Assembly: GCA_024803745.1 (NCBI GenBank)
Contig: JANJXV010001819.1
Span: forward strand, 1-64,000
Length of the DNA: 64,000 nt
Reading direction: 5' to 3'
DNA from: Megascapheus bottae
Taxonomy: Eukaryota > Chordata > Mammalia > Rodentia > Geomyidae
Shown here: positions 12,058 through 24,570 of the stretch, in pieces
Layout: the number at the start of each line of letters is the position of its first letter
How positions within the stretch are numbered: position 1 is the first letter of the stretch
The notes under the pieces: generated by a model
Told to the model about the DNA's origin: nothing
The model's database searches: none
What the model saw: the letters and a program-made list of their open reading frames with translations, nothing else
Translations under genes and position numbers: made by a program

Positions 12058-14332
12058 GGAGGTGTGTGAAGTCACAGAATTGAAGTGTGTGAAGTCAAAA
12101 TGGAGGTGTGTGAAGTCACAGAATGGAGGTCTGTGAAAACACAGAATAGAGGTGTGTGAAGTCAGAATGGAGGTGTGTGAAGTCAGAATGGAGGTGTGTG
12201 AAATCAGAGAATGGAGGTGTGTGAAGCCACAAAGCAGGTGTGTGAACTCATGGAATGAAGGTGTGTGAAGTAAAATTGCAGGTGTGTGAAGACATAGAAT
12301 GGAGGTGTGTGAAGTCATAGAATGGAGGTGTGTGAAGTCACAGAATGGAGGTGTGTGAAGTCATAGAATGGAGGTGTGTGAAGTCACAGAATGGAGGTGT
12401 GTGAAGTCATAGAATGGAGGTGTGTGAAGTCATAGAATGGAGGTGTGTGAAGTCATAGAATGGAGGATTGTGATATCAGAATGGAGGTTTGTGAAGTCAT
12501 AGAATGGAGGTGTGTGAAGTCACAGAATGGAGGTGTGTGAAGTCATAGAATGGAGGTGTGTGAAGTCAGATTGGAAGTGTGTGAAATCACAGAATGGAGG
12601 TGTGTCAACTCAGAAATGAGGTGTGTGAATTCATAGAATGGAGGTGTGTGAAGTCATAGGATCGAGGTGTATGAAGTCACAGAATGGAGGTGTGTGAAGT
12701 CACAGAATGGAGGTCTGTGAAGTCACAGATTGGAGGTGTGTGAACTCAGAATGGAGGTGTGTGAAGTCATAGAATGGAAGTGTGTGAAGTCATAGAATGG
12801 AGGTGTGTGAAGGAAGAATGGAGGTGTGTGAAGTCACAGAATGGAGGTGTGTGAACTCAGAATGGAGGTGTGTGAAGTCACAGAATGGAGGTTTGTGAAG
12901 TCATAGAATGGAGGTGTGTGAAGTCAGAGAATGGATGTTTCTGAAGTAAGAATGAAGGTGTGTGAAATCATAGAATGGAGGTGTGTGAAGTCAAATTGGA
13001 GGTGTTTGAACTCATAAAATGGAGGTGTGTGAACTCATTGAATGGAGGTGTGTGAAGTCATGGAATGGAGGTGTGTGAAGTCAAAGAATGGAGGTGTGTG
13101 AAGTGAAACAATAGAGGTGTGTGAAGTCACAGATTGGAGGTGTGTGAAGTCACAGAATAGAAGTGTGTGAACTCAAAATGGAGGTGTTTGAAGTTACAGA
13201 ATGGAGGTGTGTGAAGTCACAGAATGGAGGTGTGTGAAGTCAAAAAGGTGGTGTGTAAAGTCACAGAATGGAGGTGTGTGAAGTCATAGAATGGAGGTGT
13301 GTGAAATTATAGAATGGAGGTGTGTGAAGTCAGAATGGAGGTGTGTCAAGTCACAGAATTGAGGTGTGTGAAGTCAGAGAATGGAGGTGTGTGAAGTCAG
13401 AATGAAGGTGTGTGAAGTCACAGAAAGGAGGTGTGTGAAGTCACAGAATAGATGTTTGTGAAGTAAGAATGAAGGTGTTTGAAGTCATAGAATGGAGGTG
13501 TGTGAAGTCAAAGAATGGATGTGTGTGAAGTCATAGAATGGAGGTGTGTGAAGTCATAGAATTGAGGTGTGTGAAGTCATAGAATGGAGGTGTGTGAAGT
13601 CACAGAATGGAGGTGTGTGAAGTCAGAATGGAGGTGTGTGAAGTCATAGACTGAGGTGGGTGAAGTCATAGAAAGGAGGTGTGGGAAGTCATAGACTGAG
13701 GTGGGTGAAGTCATAGAAAGGAGGTGTGGGAAGTCATAGAATGGAGTAGTGTGAAGTCATAGAGTGGAGGTGAGTGAAGTCACAGATTCGAGGTCTGTGA
13801 TGTCATACAGTGGAGGTGTGTGAAGTCAGAATTGAGGTGTGTGAAGTCACACAATGGAGGTGTGTGAACTCAGAATGGAGGTGTGTGAAGTCATAGATGG
13901 AGGTGTGTGAAGTCATAGTATGGAGGTGTGTGAAGTCATAAAATGAAGGTGTGTGAAGTCAGAATGGAGGTGTGTGAAGTCACACAATGGAGATGTGTGA
14001 ACTCAGAATGGAGGTGTGTGAAGTCATAGATGGAGGTGTGTGAAGTCATAGTATGGAGGTGTGTGAAATCACAGACTGGAGTTTTGTGAAGTCACAGAAT
14101 GGAGCTGTGTGAAGTCAGAACGGAGGTGTGTGAAGTCATAGAATGGAGGTGTGTGAAGTCAGAATGGAGGTGTGTGAACTCATAGAATGGAGGTGTGTGA
14201 AGTCACAGAATGGAGGTGTGTGAAGTCATAGAATGGAGGTGTGTGAAGTCATAGAATGGAGGTGTGTGAAGTCATAGAATGGAGGTGTGTGAATTCATAG
14301 AATGGAGGTGTGTGAAGTCACAGAATGGAGGT
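12058..14332 (+). repeat. Satellite segment between LTR A1 and LTR B1
   Basis: Only 23- and 21-bp monomers. LTR A1 start to LTR B1 start is 2594 bp, the same as A3 to B2 and A4 to B3, so this is a conserved higher-order segment. Diagnostic variants include TGAAGGAAGAATGG near 12807, a run with GAAACAATAG near 13105, and a doubled motif ACTGAGGTGGGTGAAGTC near 13651 and 13694. The reading frames that run from the LTR into this satellite on the minus strand are not credible genes. Confidence 0.93.
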
Positions 14333-14651
14333 TGCCGGGGCCAACCGGCGGCAAACCAGGGTTCGCAGATTGGGATTCCTGAAATCGGGGGCAAGGACTA
14401 GCAAGAAATAGAAGAGAGAGAGACACAGCGGGTCCGGGATGTCCACAGTCCAGGTAAAGACTGCCGAGACTGCCGGTTTATTTTCCACTCCCCCTTCTTC
14501 CCTCCTCCTGACCCAGGGAACCTATAGGTGTTACATTCATATGGTAATTCTCAGGTCATTTGCATAGAATAGGGCCAGAAAGCAATAAGACAATAAAGCC
14601 ATCGTCTGATGCAAGCCAAGGTACAGTTTGATTCCACTCTGGCTCACAACA
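14333..14651 (-). mobile_element. Solo LTR, class II ERV-like, copy B1
   Basis: A 319-bp copy of the same insertion, at the same monomer position and with the same GGAGGT flanks (14327-14332 and 14652-14657). It is therefore a copy made by satellite amplification, not a new integration. Type B is recognised by AGAGAGAGAC in place of AGAGACAGAC, by CTTCCCTCCTCC, and by ACCTATAGG where type A has ACATCCAGG. On the + strand it begins TGCCGGGG. All three type B copies read as identical by eye. No coding content. Confidence 0.8.
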
Positions 14652-17301
14652 GGAGGTGTGTGAAGTCACAGAATTGAAGTGTGTGAAGTCAAAATGGAGG
14701 TGTGTGAAGTCACAGAATGGAGGTCTGTGAAGACACAGAATAGAGGTGTGTGAAGTCAGAATGGAGGTGTGTGAAGTTAGAATGGAGGTGTGTGAAATCA
14801 TAGAATGGAGGTGTGTGAAGCCACAATGCAGGTGTGTGAACTCATGGAATGAAGGTGTATGAAGTAAAATTGCAGGTGTGTAAAGTCATAGAATGGAGGT
14901 GTGTGAAGTCCTAGAATGGAGGTGTTTGAAGTCACAGAATGGAGGTGTGTGAAGTCATAGAATGGAGGTGTGTGAAGTCACAGAATGGAGGTGTGTGAAG
15001 TCATAGAATGGAGGTGTGTGAAGTCATGGAATGGAGGTGTGTGAAGTCATAGAATGGAGGACTGTGAACTCAGAATGGCGGTTTGTGAAGTCATAGAATG
15101 GAGGTGTGTGAAGTCACAGAATGGAGGTGTGTGAAGTCATAGAATGGAGGTGTGTGAAGTCACAGATTGGAAGTGTGTGAAGGCAAAACGGAGGTGTGTG
15201 AAGTCACAGAATGGAGGTGTGTGAAATCATAGAATGGAGGTGTGTGAAGTCAGAATGGAGGTGTGTCAAGTCACAGAATTGAGGTGTGTGAAGTCAGAGA
15301 ATGGAGGTGTGTGAAGTCAGAATGAAGGTGTGTGAAGTCACAGAAAGGAGGTGTGTGAAGTCACAGAATGGATGTTTGTGAAGTAAGAATGAAGGTGTTT
15401 GAAGCCATAGAATGGAGGTGTGTGAAGTCAAAGAATGGAGGTGTGTGAAGTCATAGATTGGAGGTGTGTGAAGTCATAGAATTGAGGTGTGTGAAGTCAT
15501 AGAATGGAGGTGTGTGAAGTCACAGAATGGAGGTGTGTGAAGTCAGAATGGAGGTGTGTGAAGTCATAGACTGAGGTGTGTGAAGTCATAGAAAGTAGGT
15601 GTGGGAAGTCGTAGAATGTAGGAGTGTGAAGTAATAGAGTGGAGGTGAGTGAAGTCACAGATTCGAGGTCTGTGATGTCATAGAATTTAGGTGTGTGAAG
15701 TCAGAATGGAGGTGTGTGAAATCATAGAATGGAGATGTGTGAACACATAGAATGGAGTTGTGTGACGTCACAATGGAAGTGTGTGAAGTCATAGAATGGA
15801 GGTGTGAGAAGTCACAGAATGGAGGTGTGTGAAGTCATAAAATGAAGGTGTGTGAAGTCAAAATGGAAATGTGTGAAGTCACAGAATGGAGGTGTGTGAA
15901 CTCAGAATGGAGGTGTGTGAAGTCATAGATGGAGGTGTGTGAAGTCACAGAATGGATGTTTGTGAAGTAAGAATGAAGGTGTTTGAAGTCATAGAATGGA
16001 GGTGTGTGAAGTCAGAATGGAGGTGTGTGAAATCATAGAATGGAGATGTGTGAACTCAGAGAATGGAGTTGTGTGACGTCACAATTGAAGAGTGTGAAGT
16101 CATAGAATGGAGGTGTGAGAAGTTACAGAATGTAGGTGTGTGAAGTCATAAAATGAAGGTGTGTGAAGTCAGAATGGAGGTGTGTGAAGTCACAGAATGG
16201 AGGTGTGTGAACTCAGAATGGAGGTGTGTGAAGTCATAGATGGAGGTGTGTGAAGTCATAGTATGGAGGTGTGTGAAATCACATAATGGAGTTTTGTGAA
16301 GTCAAAGAATGGAGCTGTGTGAAATCAGAACGGAGGTGTGTGAAGTCATAGAATGGAGGTGTGTGAATCAGAATGGAGGTGTGTGAACTCATAGAATGGA
16401 GGTGTGTGAAGTCAGAATGGAGGTGTGTGAAGTCATAGAATTTAGGTGTGTGAAGTCACAAAATGGAGGTGTGTGAAGTCATAGAATGGAGGTGTGTGAA
16501 GTGATAGAATGGAGGTGTGTGAAGTCAGAATGTAGGTGTGTGAAGTCACAGAATTGAGGTGTGTGAAGTCACAGAATGGAGGTGTGTGAAGTCAGATTGA
16601 AGGTGTGTGAAATCACAGAATGGAGGTGTGTGAAGTCACAGAATGGATGTTTGTGAAGTAAGAATGAAGGTGCTTGAAGTCACAGAGTGGAGGTGTGTGA
16701 AGTCACAGAATGGAGGTGTGTGAAGTCAGAATGGAGGTGTGTTAAGTCATAGACTGAGGTGGGTGAAGTCATAGAAAGGAGGTGTGGGAAGTCATAGAAT
16801 GGAGTAGTGTGAAGTCATAGAGTGGAGGTGAGTGAAGTCACAGATTCGAGGTCTATGATGTCATACAATGGAGGTGTGTGAAGTCAGAATGGAGGTGTGT
16901 GAAGTCATAGAATGGAGATGTGTGAACACATAGAATGGAGTTGTGTGACGTCACAATGGAAGCGTGTGAAGTCATAGAATGGAGGTGTGAGAAGTCACAG
17001 AATGGAGGTGTGTGAAGTCATAAAATGAAGGTGTGTGAAGTCAGAATGGAGGTGTGTGAAGTCACACAATGGAGGTGTGTGAACTCAGAATGGAGGTGTG
17101 TGAAGTCATAGATGGAGGTGTGTGAAGTCATAGTATGGAGGTGTGTGAAATCACAGACTGGAGTTTTGTGAAGTCACAGAATGGAGCTGTGTGAAGTCAG
17201 AACGGAGGTGTGTGAAGTCATAGAATGGAGGTGTGTGAAGTCATAGAATGGAGGTGTGTGAAGTCATAGAATGGAGGTGTGTGAAGTCACAGAATGGAGG
17301 T
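14652..17301 (+). repeat. Satellite between LTR B1 and LTR A2, with a junction near 15935
   Basis: From 14652 to about 15935 this matches the type B downstream flank seen again after 22291 and 33296. Near 15935 the order breaks: monomers after GATGGAGGTGTGTGAAGTCA continue not as at 23580 but as at about 10381. From there to beyond LTR A2 the sequence repeats 10381-13500 at an offset of 5563 bp. This is the signature of an unequal exchange joining a B flank to an upstream A flank. A 2-bp loss (TGTGAATCAG) near 16367 is private to this copy. No gene is present. Confidence 0.9.
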
Positions 17302-17620
17302 TGCCTGGGCCAACCGGCGGCAAACCAGGGTTCGCAGATTGGGATTCCTGAAATCGGGGGCAAGGACTAGCAAGAAATAGAAGAGAGACAGACACAGCGG
17401 GTCCGGGATGTCCACAGTCCAGGTAAAGACTGCCGAGACTGCCGGTTTATTTTCCACTCCCCCTTCTTCCGTCCTCCTGACCCAGGGAACATCCAGGTGT
17501 TACATTCATATGGTAATTCTCAGGTCATTTGCATAGAATAGGGCCAGAAAGCAATAAGACAATAAAGCCATCGTCTGATGCAAGCCAAGGTACAGTTTGA
17601 TTCCACTCTGGCTCACAACA
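17302..17620 (-). mobile_element. Solo LTR, class II ERV-like, copy A2
   Basis: Type A copy, 319 bp, GGAGGT flanks, reading the same as A1 including TGCCTGGG at the + strand end. Start-to-start distance from A1 is 5563 bp and to A3 is 2076 bp. It was carried here by the duplication that begins near 15944. No coding content. Confidence 0.8.
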
Positions 17621-19377
17621 GGAGGTGTGTGAAGTCACAGAATTGAAGTGTGTGAAGTCAAAATGGAGGTGTGTGAAGTCACAGAATGGAGGTCTGTGAA
17701 AACACAGAATAGAGGTGTGTGAAGTCAGAATGGAGGTGTGTGAAGTCAGAATGGAGGTGTGTGAAATCAGAGAATGGAGGTGTGTGAAGCCACAAAGCAG
17801 GTGTGTGAACTCATGGAATGAAGGTGTGTGAAGTAAAATTGCAGGTGTGTGAAGACATAGAATGGAGGTGTGTGAAGTCATAGAATGGAGGTGTGTGAAG
17901 TCACAGAATGGAGGTGTGTGAAGTCATAGAATGGAGGTGTGTGAAGTCACAGAATGGAGGTGTGTGAAGTCATAGAATGGAGGTGTGTGAAGTCATAGAA
18001 TGGAGGTGTGTGAAGTCATAGAATGGAGGATTGTGATATCAGAATGGAGGTTTGTGAAGTCATAGAATGGAGGTGTGTGAAGTCACAGAATGGAGGTGTG
18101 TGAAGTCATAGAATGGAGGTGTGTGAAGTCAGATTGGAAGTGTGTGAAATCACAGAATGGAGGTGTGTCAACTCAGAAATGAGGTGTGTGAATTCATAGA
18201 ATGGAGGTGTGTGAAGTCATAGGATCGAGGTGTATGAAGTCACAGAATGGAGGTGTGTGAAGTCACAGAATGGAGGTCTGTGAAGTCACAGATTGGAGGT
18301 GTGTGAACTCAGAATGGAGGTGTGTGAAGTCATAGAATGGAAGTGTGTGAAGTCATAGAATGGAGGTGTGTGAAGGAAGAATGGAGGTGTGTGAAGTCAC
18401 AGAATGGAGGTGTGTGAACTCAGAATGGAGGTGTGTGAAGTCACAGAATGGAGGTTTGTGAAGTCATAGAATGGAGGTGTGTGAAGTCAGAGAATGGATG
18501 TTTCTGAAGTAAGAATGAAGGTGTGTGAAATCATAGAATGGAGGTGTGTGAAGTCAAATTGGAGGTGTTTGAACTCATAAAATGGAGGTGTGTGAACTCA
18601 TTGAATGGAGGTGTGTGAAGTCATGGAATGGAGGTGTGTGAAGTCAAAGAATGGAGGTGTGTGAAGTGAAACAATAGAGGTGTGTGAAGTCACAGATTGG
18701 AGGTGTGTGAAGTCACAGAATAGAAGTGTGTGAACTCAAAATGGAGGTGTTTGAAGTTACAGAATGGAGGTGTGTGAAGTCACAGAATGGAGGTGTGTGA
18801 AGTCAAAAAGGTGGTGTGTAAAGTCACAGAATGGAGGTGTGTGAAGTCATAGAATGGAGGTGTGTGAAATTATAGAATGGAGGTGTGTGAAGTCAGAATG
18901 GAGGTGTGTCAAGTCACAGAATTGAGGTGTGTGAAGTCAGAGAATGGAGGTGTGTGAAGTCAGAATGAAGGTGTGTGAAGTCACAGAAAGGAGGTGTGTG
19001 AAGTCACAGAATTGATGTTTGTGAAGTAAGAATGAAGGTGTTTGAAGTCATAGAATGGAGGTGTGTGAAGTCAAAGAATGGATGTGTGTGAAGTCATAGA
19101 ATGGAGGTGTGTGAAGTCAGAATGGAGGTGTGTGAAGTCACACAATGGAGGTGTGTGAACTCAGAATGGAGGTGTGTGAAGTCATAGATGGAGGTGTGTG
19201 AAGTCATAGTATGGAGGTGTGTGAAATCACAGACTGGAGTTTTGTGAAGTCACAGAATGGAGCTGTGTGAAGTCAGAACGGAGGTGTGTGAAGTCATAGA
19301 ATGGAGGTGTGTGAAGTCATAGAATGGAGGTGTGTGAAGTCATAGAATGGAGGTGTGTGAAGTCACAGAATGGAGGT
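17621..19377 (+). repeat. Satellite between LTR A2 and LTR A3 (2076-bp tandem duplication)
   Basis: Satellite monomers forming part of a 2076-bp direct duplication that includes the LTR. The segment with CACACAATGG at about 17064 recurs at 19140, and LTR A2 and A3 are exactly 2076 bp apart. The junction lies near 19105-19120, where the A downstream flank (the GAATGGATGTGTGTG monomer) runs directly into the A upstream flank. This shorter unit omits the type B LTR. No gene is present. Confidence 0.9.
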
Positions 19378-19696
19378 TGCCTGGGCCAACCGGCGGCAAA
19401 CCAGGGTTCGCAGATTGGGATTCCTGAAATCGGGGGCAAGGACTAGCAAGAAATAGAAGAGAGACAGACACAGCGGGTCCGGGATGTCCACAGTCCAGGT
19501 AAAGACTGCCGAGACTGCCGGTTTATTTTCCACTCCCCCTTCTTCCGTCCTCCTGACCCAGGGAACATCCAGGTGTTACATTCATATGGTAATTCTCAGG
19601 TCATTTGCATAGAATAGGGCCAGAAAGCAATAAGACAATAAAGCCATCGTCTGATGCAAGCCAAGGTACAGTTTGATTCCACTCTGGCTCACAACA
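19378..19696 (-). mobile_element. Solo LTR, class II ERV-like, copy A3
   Basis: Type A copy, 319 bp, same flanks and same private TGCCTGGG end as A1 and A2. The distance from here to LTR B2 is the canonical 2594 bp. The monomer GAATTGATG near 21088, shared with 19011 and 32091 but not with 13445 (GAATAGATG), shows local exchange among copies. No coding content. Confidence 0.8.
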
Positions 19697-21971
19697 GGAG
19701 GTGTGTGAAGTCACAGAATTGAAGTGTGTGAAGTCAAAATGGAGGTGTGTGAAGTCACAGAATGGAGGTCTGTGAAAACACAGAATAGAGGTGTGTGAAG
19801 TCAGAATGGAGGTGTGTGAAGTCAGAATGGAGGTGTGTGAAATCAGAGAATGGAGGTGTGTGAAGCCACAAAGCAGGTGTGTGAACTCATGGAATGAAGG
19901 TGTGTGAAGTAAAATTGCAGGTGTGTGAAGACATAGAATGGAGGTGTGTGAAGTCATAGAATGGAGGTGTGTGAAGTCACAGAATGGAGGTGTGTGAAGT
20001 CATAGAATGGAGGTGTGTGAAGTCACAGAATGGAGGTGTGTGAAGTCATAGAATGGAGGTGTGTGAAGTCATAGAATGGAGGTGTGTGAAGTCATAGAAT
20101 GGAGGATTGTGATATCAGAATGGAGGTTTGTGAAGTCATAGAATGGAGGTGTGTGAAGTCACAGAATGGAGGTGTGTGAAGTCATAGAATGGAGGTGTGT
20201 GAAGTCAGATTGGAAGTGTGTGAAATCACAGAATGGAGGTGTGTCAACTCAGAAATGAGGTGTGTGAATTCATAGAATGGAGGTGTGTGAAGTCATAGGA
20301 TCGAGGTGTATGAAGTCACAGAATGGAGGTGTGTGAAGTCACAGAATGGAGGTCTGTGAAGTCACAGATTGGAGGTGTGTGAACTCAGAATGGAGGTGTG
20401 TGAAGTCATAGAATGGAAGTGTGTGAAGTCATAGAATGGAGGTGTGTGAAGGAAGAATGGAGGTGTGTGAAGTCACAGAATGGAGGTGTGTGAACTCAGA
20501 ATGGAGGTGTGTGAAGTCACAGAATGGAGGTTTGTGAAGTCATAGAATGGAGGTGTGTGAAGTCAGAGAATGGATGTTTCTGAAGTAAGAATGAAGGTGT
20601 GTGAAATCATAGAATGGAGGTGTGTGAAGTCAAATTGGAGGTGTTTGAACTCATAAAATGGAGGTGTGTGAACTCATTGAATGGAGGTGTGTGAAGTCAT
20701 GGAATGGAGGTGTGTGAAGTCAAAGAATGGAGGTGTGTGAAGTGAAACAATAGAGGTGTGTGAAGTCACAGATTGGAGGTGTGTGAAGTCACAGAATAGA
20801 AGTGTGTGAACTCAAAATGGAGGTGTTTGAAGTTACAGAATGGAGGTGTGTGAAGTCACAGAATGGAGGTGTGTGAAGTCAAAAAGGTGGTGTGTAAAGT
20901 CACAGAATGGAGGTGTGTGAAGTCATAGAATGGAGGTGTGTGAAATTATAGAATGGAGGTGTGTGAAGTCAGAATGGAGGTGTGTCAAGTCACAGAATTG
21001 AGGTGTGTGAAGTCAGAGAATGGAGGTGTGTGAAGTCAGAATGAAGGTGTGTGAAGTCACAGAAAGGAGGTGTGTGAAGTCACAGAATTGATGTTTGTGA
21101 AGTAAGAATGAAGGTGTTTGTAGTCATAGAATGGAGGTGTGTGAAGTCAAAGAATGGATGTGTGTGAAGTCATAGAATGGAGGTGTGTGAAGTCATAGAA
21201 TTGAGGTGTGTGAAGTCATAGAATGGAGGTGTGTGAAGTCACAGAATGGAGGTGTGTGAAGTCAGAATGGAGGTGTGTGAAGTCATAGACTGAGGTGGGT
21301 GAAGTCATAGAAAGGAGGTGTGGGAAGTCATAGACTGAGGTGGGTGAAGTCATAGAAAGGAGGTGTGGGAAGTCATAGAATGGAGTAGTGTGAAGTCATA
21401 GAGTGGAGGTGAGTGAAGTCACAGATTCGAGGTCTGTGATGTCATACAGTGGAGGTGTGTGAAGTCAGAATTGAGGTGTGTGAAGTCACACAATGGAGGT
21501 GTGTGAACTCAGAATGGAGGTGTGTGAAGTCATAGATGGAGGTGTGTGAAGTCATAGTATGGAGGTGTGTGAAGTCATAAAATGAAGGTGTGTGAAGTCA
21601 GAATGGAGGTGTGTGAAGTCACACAATGGAGATGTGTGAACTCAGAATGGAGGTGTGTGAAGTCATAGATGGAGGTGTGTGAAGTCATAGTATGGAGGTG
21701 TGTGAAATCACAGACTGGAGTTTTGTGAAGTCACAGAATGGAGCTGTGTGAAGTCAGAACGGAGGTGTGTGAAGTCATAGAATGGAGGTGTGTGAAGTCA
21801 GAATGGAGGTGTGTGAACTCATAGAATGGAGGTGTGTGAAGTCACAGAATGGAGGTGTGTGAAGTCATAGAATGGAGGTGTGTGAAGTCATAGAATGGAG
21901 GTGTGTGAAGTCATAGAATGGAGGTGTGTGAATTCATAGAATGGAGGTGTGTGAAGTCACAGAATGGAGGT
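19697..21971 (+). repeat. Satellite segment between LTR A3 and LTR B2
   Basis: Conserved A-to-B segment, matching 12058-14332 and 30702-32976 in length and variant order. One private change is TTTGTAGTCATAG near 21117. No gene or other element is present. Confidence 0.93.
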
Positions 21972-22290
21972 TGCCGGGGCCAACCGGCGGCAAACCAGGG
22001 TTCGCAGATTGGGATTCCTGAAATCGGGGGCAAGGACTAGCAAGAAATAGAAGAGAGAGAGACACAGCGGGTCCGGGATGTCCACAGTCCAGGTAAAGAC
22101 TGCCGAGACTGCCGGTTTATTTTCCACTCCCCCTTCTTCCCTCCTCCTGACCCAGGGAACCTATAGGTGTTACATTCATATGGTAATTCTCAGGTCATTT
22201 GCATAGAATAGGGCCAGAAAGCAATAAGACAATAAAGCCATCGTCTGATGCAAGCCAAGGTACAGTTTGATTCCACTCTGGCTCACAACA
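21972..22290 (-). mobile_element. Solo LTR, class II ERV-like, copy B2
   Basis: Type B copy, 319 bp, with AGAGAGAGAC and ACCTATAGG markers and GGAGGT flanks. It lies 7639 bp after B1 and 11005 bp before B3, and is the middle member of an A-B-C block. No coding content. Confidence 0.8.
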
Positions 22291-24251
22291 GGAGGTGTGT
22301 GAAGTCACAGAATTGAAGTGTGTGAAGTCAAAATGGAGGTGTGTGAAGTCACAGAATGGAGGTCTGTGAAGACACAGAATAGAGGTGTGTGAAGTCAGAA
22401 TGGAGGTGTGTGAAGTTAGAATGGAGGTGTGTGAAATCATAGAATGGAGGTGTGTGAAGCCACAATGCAGGTGTGTGAACTCATGGAATGAAGGTGTATG
22501 AAGTAAAATTGCAGGTGTGTAAAGTCATAGAATGGAGGTGTGTGAAGTCCTAGAATGGAGTTGTTTGAAGTCACAGAATGGAGGTGTGTGAAGTCATAGA
22601 ATGGAGGTGTGTGAAGTCACAGAATGGAGGTGTGTGAAGTCATAGAATGGAGGTGTGTGAAGTCATGGAATGGAGGTGTGTGAAGTCATAGAATGGAGGA
22701 CTGTGAACTCAGAATGGCGGATTGTGAAGTCATAGAATGGAGGTGTGTGAAGTCACAGAATGGAGGTGTGTGAAGTCATAGAATGGAGGTGTGTGAAGTC
22801 ACAGATTGGAAGTGTGTGAAGGCAAAACGGAGGTGTGTGAAGTCACAGAATGGAGGTGTGTGAAATCATAGAATGGAGGTGTGTGAAGTCAGAATGGAGG
22901 TGTGTCAAGTCACAGAATTGAGGTGTGTGAAGTCAGAGAATGGAGGTGTGTGAAGTCAGAATGAAGGTGTGTGAAGTCACAGAAAGGAGGTGTGTGAAGT
23001 CACAGAATGGATGTTTGTGAAGTAAGAATGAAGGTGTTTGAAGCCATAGAATGGAGGTGTGTGAAGTCAAAGAATGGAGGTGTGTGAAGTCATAGATTGG
23101 AGGTGTGTGAAGTCATAGAATTGAGGTGTGTGAAGTCATAGAATGGAGGTGTGTGAAGTCACAGAATGGAGGTGTGTGAAGTCAGAATGGAGGTGTGTGA
23201 AGTCATAGACTGAGGTGTGTGAAGTCATAGAAAGTAGGTGTGGGAAGTCGTAGAATGTAGGAGTGTGAAGTAATAGAGTGGAGGTGAGTGAAGTCACAGA
23301 TTCGAGGTCTGTGATGTCATAGAATTTAGGTGTGTGAAGTCAGAATGGAGGTGTGTGAAATCATAGAATGGAGATGTGTGAACACATAGAATGGAGTTGT
23401 GTGACGTCACAATGGAAGTGTGTGAAGTCATAGAATGGAGGTGTGAGAAGTCACAGAATGGAGGTGTGTGAAGTCATAAAATGAAGGTGTGTGAAGTCAA
23501 AATGGAAATGTGTGAAGTCACAGAATGGAGGTGTGTGAACTCAGAATGGAGGTGTGTGAAGTCATAGATGGAGGTGTGTGAAGTCATAGTATGGAGGTGT
23601 GTGAAATCACAGAATGGAGTTTTGTGAAGTCACAGAACGGAGCTGTGTGAAATCAGAACGGAGGTGTGTGAAGTCATAGAATGGAGGTGTGTGAAGTCAC
23701 AATGGAGGTGTGTGAAGTCATAGAATGGAGGAGTGTGAAGTCACAGAATGGAGGTGTGTGAATTCATAGAATGGAGTTGTGTGAAGTCATAGAATGGAGG
23801 TGTGTGAAGTCATAGAATGGGGTGTGTGAATTCATAGAATGGAGGTGTGTGAACTCACAGAATGGAGGTTTGTGTACTCGAAATGGAGGTGTTTGAAGTC
23901 AAAGAATGGAGGTGTGTGAAGTCATAGAATGGAAGTGTGTGAAGTCATAGAATGGAGGTGTGTGACCCAGAATTCAGGTTTGTGAAGTCACAGAATGGAG
24001 GTTTGTGAAGTCATACAATGGAGGTGTGTGAAGTCATAGAATGGATGTTTCTAAAGTAAGAATGAAGGTGTGTGAAGTCATAAAATGGAGGTGTGTCAAG
24101 TCAAAATGGAGGCGTGTGAACTCATAGAATAGAGGTGTGTGAACTCATAGAATTGAGGTGTGTGAAGTCATGGAATGGAGGTGTGTGAAGTCCAAGAATG
24201 GAGGTGTGTGAAGTCAAAGAATGGATGTGTGTGAAGTCACAGAATGGAGGT
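22291..24251 (+). repeat. Satellite segment between LTR B2 and LTR C1
   Basis: B downstream flank followed by a C upstream flank with its own variants: TGTGACCCAGAATTCAGG near 23963, TGTGTACTCGAAATGG near 23870 and TTTCTAAAGTAAG near 24048. B2 to C1 is 2280 bp against 2479 bp for B3 to C2. The 199-bp difference is a block of monomers present at about 33855-34055 and missing here and after B1. TGACGTCA lies at 23402. No gene is present. Confidence 0.92.
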
Positions 24252-24570
24252 TGCCGGGGCCAACCGGCGGCAAACCAGGGTTCGCAGATTGGGGTTCCTG
24301 AAATCGGGGGCAAGGACTAGCAAGAAATAGAAGAGAGACAGACACAGCGGGTCCGGGATGTCCACAGTCCAGGTAAAGACTGCCGAGACTGCCGGTTTAT
24401 TTTCCACTCCCCCTTCTTCCGACCTCCTGATCCAGGGAACCTCCAGGTGTTATATTCATATGGTAATTCTCAGGTCATTTGCATAGAATAGGGCCAGAAA
24501 GCAATAAGACAATAAAGCCATCGTCTGATGCAAGCCAAGGTACAGTTTGATTCCACTCTGGCTCACAACA
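24252..24570 (-). mobile_element. Solo LTR, class II ERV-like, copy C1
   Basis: Type C copy, 319 bp, same insertion point and GGAGGT flanks. It is marked on the + strand by TTGGGGTTCCTG (others TTGGGATTCCTG), CCGACCTCCTGATCC, ACCTCCAGG and GTTATATTC. Its ACCTCC lies between the A and B forms and may be closest to the founder. No coding content. Confidence 0.8.

Noticed and set aside
11962..12318. Minus-strand open frame of 118 codons (with equivalents at 17525, 19601, 24475 and 30606, and an 81-codon form at 14556, 22195 and 33200)
   Set aside because: It starts in the satellite and reads into the LTR. The SHTSILT heptads are just 21-bp monomers, and the conserved tail is LTR sequence. Its recurrence follows copied DNA, not selection on a protein.
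24122..24313. Minus-strand 63-codon frames at the C-type LTR edge (24122 and 35326)
   Set aside because: They cross from the LTR end into satellite monomers and have no credible product.
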